From assembly GCA_945867235.1 (NCBI GenBank), contig CAMBHS010000011.1:1-33685 (forward strand): DNA of 33,685 bases, read 5' to 3'. Shown here piece after piece: positions 28,646 to 33,685 of this stretch; the first letter of the stretch is position 1; every line of letters starts with the position of its first letter. The position numbers and the translations under genes are program-made. The notes beneath the pieces are model-generated. The model saw only the letters and a list, made by a program, of their open reading frames with translations. It was not told where the DNA came from and ran no database searches. This DNA comes from Akkermansia muciniphila (GTDB lineage: Bacteria > Verrucomicrobiota > Verrucomicrobiia > Limisphaerales > SXQI01).

Positions 28646-29056
28646 TTAACGTGCTTGGCGAACGCGTATCGTATATTTACGTGCCTTATTGTTCATCGAA
28701 ATAAATTGCACGGCTTCTTGGCTATTTTCAGTCAATATGAGAGTTCGCCATGGAGTCTCGTCACCCGAGGAAAATCCTTGTTCATCCTTGAACACGCATT
28801 GAACCTGAACCTCGATTCGCCGACCCTCGCGGTTGCGGATGTTGGCCACCAACTCCAAGCGACCATCCTCAGTCACACGTTGTTGAATGCCGGAAGAAGT
28901 AATAGATCGTTGAATATGAGAATCCATCAGGACGAAATTGACTTGGTTTTCAACACCATACTGAGTGGTGTTTTTAGGCAAATAGGCTCCTCCGCCGCAT
29001 CCGGTGAAAAACGTCGTGGCCGCACAAACTACAAAACTTAGGGTTTTTATTTTCAT
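28646..29056 (-). CDS. YcfL-family (DUF1425) lipoprotein
   Basis: Lipobox-like TFFTGC; LELVANIRNREGRRIEVQVQCVFKDEQGFSSGDETPWRTLILTENSQEAVQFISMNNKARKYTIRVRQAR matches the YcfL pattern. Confidence 0.75.
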   Translation of the reverse strand: MKIKTLSFVVCAATTFFTGCGGGAYLPKNTTQYGVENQVNFVLMDSHIQRSITSSGIQQRVTEDGRLELVANIRNREGRRIEVQVQCVFKDEQGFSSGDETPWRTLILTENSQEAVQFISMNNKARKYTIRVRQAR

Positions 29057-29070
29057 GGTTCGATGGGTTC

Positions 29071-30210
29071 TTAATGGTCGCTAACAAAAAGGACGGTGTC
29101 CCGCTGCTCCACAATAGTGAAGGTCACGGTTTTAGTGAGATTCGGAACAATTCTACCGGCAGCATCGATAAACTCCACCGTTGCCGTGTGTGATCCGAGA
29201 GGGAGTTCCAAGGCCGTGAAACTGATGAATTGTGGTAAATTATCCCAAGTGCGTGTGTCCGCTTCGGGTGTCGTGGCTGCGGATACTATTTTGCTGACCA
29301 CCCCAGCAGCAATGATTCCGAGTCCCACATTTTGGGACCTGCGATTCATAGCCGTAATGGCGCCTCCCACAATTGCCACGTTCCCAATCGTGTCTGTTGT
29401 TGATTTGAAGACGGCTTTGTTTGCGAGAATGTGATCCATCACTCTCCCCCCTCGAGTGGTCGCCTGGAAATTGAGGTCGTCATAAGCTCCGATGCGAATG
29501 GCTTTGTTCCCCGTTTTGAACCAAGCCCCTCGAACTACCGATCGCCCTTCTCGAATGCGAAGTTCCTCGCCATACTCCCCGCCCGCATACTTGGTCGGAC
29601 CGGTGCCAAATTCCAAGAACACAAGCGTGTTTGCTTTTTTGTCATAGGTCGGTAATTGGCCGATTTTACTCACTTCTTGAGCCCGCTTGAAGGCATCGGA
29701 ACCATCCCCATCGAGTTTGAAGGTCGCGTAACCATCCAGATAATCCAGTGTGACAAAGTCGCTTCGATAATCTTTTTTTTCCGCATCTCCATCCATGAGT
29801 TCACCACTACGAAAACAGGCTCGGGCATTATCCGCTTCTCCATCCATCCAATAGAGAATGCCTCTGTAAAAGTAGGCCATCACACGCTCGTAGGGTTCGC
29901 CAATAAAGTTCTTTTTCGATTCTTCGTTGAAATAATTCCGAGACTTTTTTGCACTTTTATCGGAGCCGAAAATATTTCCTATGACGGAAATGGCTTCATC
30001 GAATTGCAACTTAGCCTCCTCCTGCTTGCCTTGGCGTAAGGCCGACAATCCATTGCGGTAATTCCACAACACCCGATCCTTGGTCGGTGGTTTATTAAGC
30101 TGGGCTGCAGTCGGCATTGCCGATCCAGACCCACTGTCTGTTACACACCCGCTCAGCAAAAGTGCTGCACAACCGCTGATCAGAGCAACCGTCCGTCGAA
30201 TGGAAAACAT
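29071..30210 (-). CDS. COG3014-type lipoprotein (start revised to ATG 30210; ORF open from 30306)
   Basis: Lipobox LLLSGC; DRVLWNYRNGLSALRQGKQEEAKLQFDEAI; FLEFGTGPTKYAGGEYGEELRI; LPLGSHTATVEFIDAAGRIV. Sits between lpoB-like and ycfL-like genes, as in some Gammaproteobacteria. Confidence 0.75.
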   Translation of the reverse strand: MFSIRRTVALISGCAALLLSGCVTDSGSGSAMPTAAQLNKPPTKDRVLWNYRNGLSALRQGKQEEAKLQFDEAISVIGNIFGSDKSAKKSRNYFNEESKKNFIGEPYERVMAYFYRGILYWMDGEADNARACFRSGELMDGDAEKKDYRSDFVTLDYLDGYATFKLDGDGSDAFKRAQEVSKIGQLPTYDKKANTLVFLEFGTGPTKYAGGEYGEELRIREGRSVVRGAWFKTGNKAIRIGAYDDLNFQATTRGGRVMDHILANKAVFKSTTDTIGNVAIVGGAITAMNRRSQNVGLGIIAAGVVSKIVSAATTPEADTRTWDNLPQFISFTALELPLGSHTATVEFIDAAGRIVPNLTKTVTFTIVEQRDTVLFVSDH

Positions 30211-30223
30211 GTGGCTCTCGAAA

Positions 30224-30868
30224 TTAGCGATATGCGGCATCCTCAAGACCTTGCTTCTTGATTTCAGCACTATTTTCCCAAACGATCTCGCTTGTTCGCG
30301 CGTCAATCAGTTGGAAATTATAGAGGATGTAATCACTCGTTCCGGAGGTGCCTCTCGTTGTCATTCCTTCCAAGGTGCCGGTCAGAAAAAAATCCGCTCC
30401 CTTGAATTCCTGAACATTAGGGTTGCTGTTGCTGGTCACTTGACCTGTTTGTTTCAATTCCCGTTCATTTTGCAATGCCGCCATTTGTTCGCGTGCCAGA
30501 AATCGAACTCGACCTTGGGCCTTACTATTCAGCTCCGAACGAATTCGAGTCAGAAAAATATCTTTGTTGATGGGAAATCGAGTCTTGTTTTCCACGGGCT
30601 TCAGGACAATGCGAGGGGGGATGGTTGCTTGAGAAATTTCCTTCACTGATAAAATGGATCGAGCCATCTTATCCGTCACTGCAACGAGATCCTGCGACTC
30701 AATCCCAGTTCCCGCGACAAATCCGCGTTCATCGGCATTTATTTGAGTGACAGGCACTCCGGACGGATTGCGAACCCCCGTCGTGCATCCAACCATGAGG
30801 GTGGCTAGAAGGCTACAGGATATGGGTTTGAACCAGGAACTAAGGGACTTTTGGATCGACATCATCAT
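30224..30868 (-). CDS. lpoB: Penicillin-binding-protein activator LpoB-like lipoprotein
   Basis: Lipobox LMVGC; SQDLVAVTDKMARSIL...PRIVLKPVENKTRFPINKDIFLTRIRSELNS...RVRFLAREQ...ADFFLTGTLEGM...YILYNFQLIDARTSEIVWENSAEIKKQGLEDAAYR. Confidence 0.82.
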   Translation of the reverse strand: MMMSIQKSLSSWFKPISCSLLATLMVGCTTGVRNPSGVPVTQINADERGFVAGTGIESQDLVAVTDKMARSILSVKEISQATIPPRIVLKPVENKTRFPINKDIFLTRIRSELNSKAQGRVRFLAREQMAALQNERELKQTGQVTSNSNPNVQEFKGADFFLTGTLEGMTTRGTSGTSDYILYNFQLIDARTSEIVWENSAEIKKQGLEDAAYR

Positions 30869-31144
30869 AATCTCTTAACAAATAAACATCAGGCACCTAC
30901 AAATCGACACTCCAAGGATTCGCGGGTTAGGAATCCTCTGATCCGGAATAGAATCGTATGATTCATACCACAGTTTGGACGAGCCTCAACCGTTCCTATT
31001 CAGGCATCAGAACTTTATCAACTCCCACTTGTCCATCGAGGCTGGTTCGCAACCCTTTGTTGGCCGCAACCTCGCCTACAATTAATCTCCTGAAGAATAA
31101 TGACTCGCTCTCCTCTGACAATTCGGAAATAACCATGGCGAGAA

Positions 31145-32959
31145 ATGATCGCTTTTTTTAAAAAACTGTGGGGCTTGATTCAACCCTACTCATTGCGGTT
31201 CTACCTTGGCCTGACCATGGGGGTTTTGGCTGGTGTGATGGAACCGATCATGATTTTCACGGTCACGTTGGTTTACCGGCTGCTTTTTCCATCCTCAGAT
31301 TCACCTTCATTCGCCGCAAAGCTCGAATGGGCCCCCCCCATGATTCGTGATTGGCTTAATTATTTGCCAACCACAGGAATTCACCATCAACCAAGAGCCG
31401 TCCTTCTGATCGTGTCCTTGATTCCTTTGGTGCTTTTGCTTCGGGGAACCTTCACCTATCTCAACAACTATTTCCTTCAATGGGCTTCTGTACGTGCCGT
31501 AATGGATCTGAACGTAAAATTATTCACACATATCATTTATCTGCCGGTGAGTTTTTTTAATAAAACCAGCAGCGGCCAACTCATGTCCCGCATCTTGAAT
31601 GACACCCAGCTTTTGCAAAATGTCCTCAGTCATTCCGCAGCGGTTCTCATCAAGGATCCGGTGACCTTATTTGGATTGATCGGATTTCTTTTATGGACGC
31701 AGCCCAAGTTAACGTTGATATCCTTGGTCGCTCTGCCTCTTTGTTTTGCCCCAGTGATTGCCTTCAGTCGCAAGGTGCGTCGTGCAAGTGGTAGCCTCCA
31801 AGAGCGTGCCGCTGAGATGACCGTGGTGATGGCAGAATCCTTTACTTCCGTTCGCGTGTTGAAAGCCTATAATTTGGAGGCTAGGGTCGCGCGCCATTTT
31901 CGCGAGGTCACCTCTCAAGCCGTCTCCTTCATCATGCGCATGGTTCGAGCGAGTGAATTCCCTGGGCCCCTACTCGAATTTATAGGATCCATCGGTGTCG
32001 CACTGGTCCTAGTTTACCTCGCCATCCATGTTCAGTCCGATCACAAGGCAGCCGATTTTCTTGGGATTGTTCTCACCATGTTCTCAATTTACCGTCCCCT
32101 AAAGAATCTGACGCGACTTAACAGTAATCTTCAACAAGCGCGTGCCGCCAGTGCGCGTGTGTTTGAGTTGTTGGACACCAAATCAGATATTCTTGAGCCA
32201 GCATCCCCGAAAAACATGGATGCCTCCAGTGCCAGTATTGAGTTTAAAAATGTCTCCTTCGCCTTTGGAGAAAAAACGGTATTGAACGAGATTAATTTAG
32301 TCGTTCGCCCGGGTCAATTGATCGCTTTGGTTGGAGGAAGTGGGTCGGGAAAAACGACTCTGACTAATTTATTACTCCGTTTTTATGACCCTACTTTTGG
32401 GGCGATTGAGATCAACGGGTTAAACTTGCGGGATGTTTTGACAAGCAATTTGCGCAACCAAATTGCGGTCGTCACTCAGGAAACTATTTTGTTTAACGAT
32501 ACAATCGGCAACAACATAGAACTCGGTCGTCCCGGGGCTTCCATGGCAGAGATTGAGCAGGCCGCTCGGCAAGCAAACGCCCATGATTTCATCATGGAAA
32601 AGGCTGCTGGCTATGGAACTATGGTTGGTGAAAAGGGATCCGCACTTTCCGGTGGTCAACGTCAACGGATCGCTATTGCACGAGCCATTCTCAAGCAAGC
32701 TCCCATCCTGATTCTTGATGAAGCGACCAATGCGCTTGATACAGCTTCCGAACATGCAGTGCAGGAGGCTCTCGCGGGATTGATGCAAGGACGCACTTGT
32801 ATTTGTATTGCTCATCGTCTTTCGTCAATTCAACACGCGGACATCATTGTGGTTATGGATCAAGGTCAGATCGTGGAAACGGGCAAGCACGAAGAATTGC
32901 TGCGACAAGGGGGCGTTTACAGCAAACTCTATCAACTTCAATTCCGCACCCAGGTTTAA
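31145..32959 (+). CDS. ABC transporter with fused TM and ATPase domains (MsbA-like exporter)
   Basis: TM domain then VALVGGSGSGKTTLTNLLLRFYDPTFGAIEINGLNLRD (Walker A), GEKGSALSGGQRQRIAIARAILKQAPILILDEATNALDTASE, CIAHRLSSIQHADIIVVMDQGQIVETGKHEELL. Confidence 0.94.
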   Translation: MIAFFKKLWGLIQPYSLRFYLGLTMGVLAGVMEPIMIFTVTLVYRLLFPSSDSPSFAAKLEWAPPMIRDWLNYLPTTGIHHQPRAVLLIVSLIPLVLLLRGTFTYLNNYFLQWASVRAVMDLNVKLFTHIIYLPVSFFNKTSSGQLMSRILNDTQLLQNVLSHSAAVLIKDPVTLFGLIGFLLWTQPKLTLISLVALPLCFAPVIAFSRKVRRASGSLQERAAEMTVVMAESFTSVRVLKAYNLEARVARHFREVTSQAVSFIMRMVRASEFPGPLLEFIGSIGVALVLVYLAIHVQSDHKAADFLGIVLTMFSIYRPLKNLTRLNSNLQQARAASARVFELLDTKSDILEPASPKNMDASSASIEFKNVSFAFGEKTVLNEINLVVRPGQLIALVGGSGSGKTTLTNLLLRFYDPTFGAIEINGLNLRDVLTSNLRNQIAVVTQETILFNDTIGNNIELGRPGASMAEIEQAARQANAHDFIMEKAAGYGTMVGEKGSALSGGQRQRIAIARAILKQAPILILDEATNALDTASEHAVQEALAGLMQGRTCICIAHRLSSIQHADIIVVMDQGQIVETGKHEELLRQGGVYSKLYQLQFRTQV

Positions 32960-32997
32960 CCCTTCAATTTTCTGGCGTGAAATTTGCTCCGGATTAA

Positions 32998-33378
32998 TTG
33001 GATCGCTCGGATGGAATGAGCCTCCTTTGTGATCCGAATAAACTGAGAATTATCGAAACCATGCAGTCAGCCAACTCCGACGGATTGAGTGCCCTCAATC
33101 GTTACTCCGCTAAAAAATTTGCAAAACCAGTCAATTTCATGTGTTTTACGCCGAACGCAACAGAGGTTTTTCTTGCAGGGGATTTTAATGAATGGAATCC
33201 AACGGCTCAACCATTGACCCGCCAAATGGATGGTGCGTGGACCGGACAAGTATCACTCTCTCATGGTCACCACCGGTATTGGTTTATTGTTGATGGCACA
33301 GTCACTCTCGATCCACGTGCTCAAGGGGTGGGACGCAATGAAAAAAACGAGAGGGTCTCACTCATCGCCGTCAGTTGA
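32998..33378 (+). CDS. Small stand-alone CBM48 (AMPK/isoamylase-N-type glycogen-binding) protein; start uncertain (possibly ATG 33061)
   Basis: VNFMCFTPNATEVFLAGDFNEWNPTAQPLTRQMDGAWTGQVSLSHGHHRYWFIVDGTVTLDPRA is a typical CBM48 domain. Confidence 0.88.
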   Translation: MDRSDGMSLLCDPNKLRIIETMQSANSDGLSALNRYSAKKFAKPVNFMCFTPNATEVFLAGDFNEWNPTAQPLTRQMDGAWTGQVSLSHGHHRYWFIVDGTVTLDPRAQGVGRNEKNERVSLIAVS

Positions 33379-33685
33379 CGCTGCGTTGATCCTCGCTCCA
33401 CTCTGTTTAAGAGTGCGTTGCTCCGCAAAAAAAGCCCGCAACAGTCCACGACATTCCTCCGAGCGTATGCACGGAGTTATGTCGGCGTGATGGTTGAGCG
33501 TTGGGAATTGAAGAAGATTCATCGCGCCGCCCGCCGCTCCGCCTTTGCTGTCCGGCGCACCGAACACAACACGCGTCAGTCGGACATGCACCATTGCCCC
33601 GGCGCACATCGGGCACGGTTCTTTGGTAACATAAAGTGTGCAGTCGTTTAACCGCCAATCTCCGACCGCTGCCTGGGCCTGGGTG
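33358..33685 (-). CDS. tadA: tRNA-specific adenosine deaminase TadA, truncated by window end
   Basis: Frame open to the window edge: TQAQAAVGDWRLNDCTLYVTKEPCPMCAGAMVHVRLTRVVFGAPDSKGGAAGGAMNLLQFPTLNHHADITPCIRSEECRGLLRAFFAEQR; PCxxC deaminase motif. The HAE motif would lie outside the window. Confidence 0.9.
   Translation of the reverse strand, partial: TQAQAAVGDWRLNDCTLYVTKEPCPMCAGAMVHVRLTRVVFGAPDSKGGAAGGAMNLLQFPTLNHHADITPCIRSEECRGLLRAFFAEQRTLKQSGARINAASTDGDE

Noticed and set aside
30869-31144. Plus-strand ORF 30958..31161 between lpoB and the MsbA-like gene
   Set aside because: 67 aa, no domain, overlaps the start of the ABC gene; probably the intergenic/promoter region.
19766-31339. Homopolymer runs of eight G/C inside leuA (about 19766-19773), hrpA (about 26453-26460) and the MsbA-like gene (about 31332-31339)
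   Set aside because: Could be slippage/phase-variation sites, but all three frames are intact in essential-type genes and nothing else points to phase variation.

Overview
The window is a chromosomal, housekeeping-rich segment. Its gene content looks verrucomicrobial (an inference from protein style: the 'DxDxDGxSNxxE' plus 'FYRL' C-terminus and a TIGR04073 protein). From left to right it contains: (1) the start of a dcw cluster on the minus strand (mraZ, a small unknown gene, rsmH, an ftsL-like gene, and ftsI/PBP cut by the window edge); (2) queA; (3) a secreted protein translationally coupled to a matrixin-type metalloprotease; (4) a plus-strand run with a LysM/TPR lipoprotein, an ABC ATPase plus permease, and two tail-anchored coiled-coil proteins; (5) a minus-strand xseB-dxs-icd-DUF885 run; (6) leuA; (7) a dihydrolipoamide-dehydrogenase-like flavoprotein, a nucleoside-type MFS transporter, ispE and a TIGR04073 lipoprotein; (8) hrpA; (9) an LpoB/COG3014/YcfL lipoprotein cluster; (10) an MsbA-like ABC transporter, a small CBM48 protein and a partial tadA. 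I saw no tRNA, rRNA, CRISPR array, transposase or prophage. The strongest finding is non-coding: the 5' leader of leuA reads as a complete transcription attenuator. It has a 24-codon Leu-rich leader peptide ORF (MSRHNLGLLPTSRFLLLCRTAVGF*, six Leu including LLL), an antiterminator arm overlapping its stop codon, and an intrinsic terminator just before leuA. Second is a near-perfect MraZ operator (four TGGGN boxes at exact 10-bp spacing) upstream of mraZ. Third is a strong terminator whose U-tract ends 2 nt before the ispE start codon.
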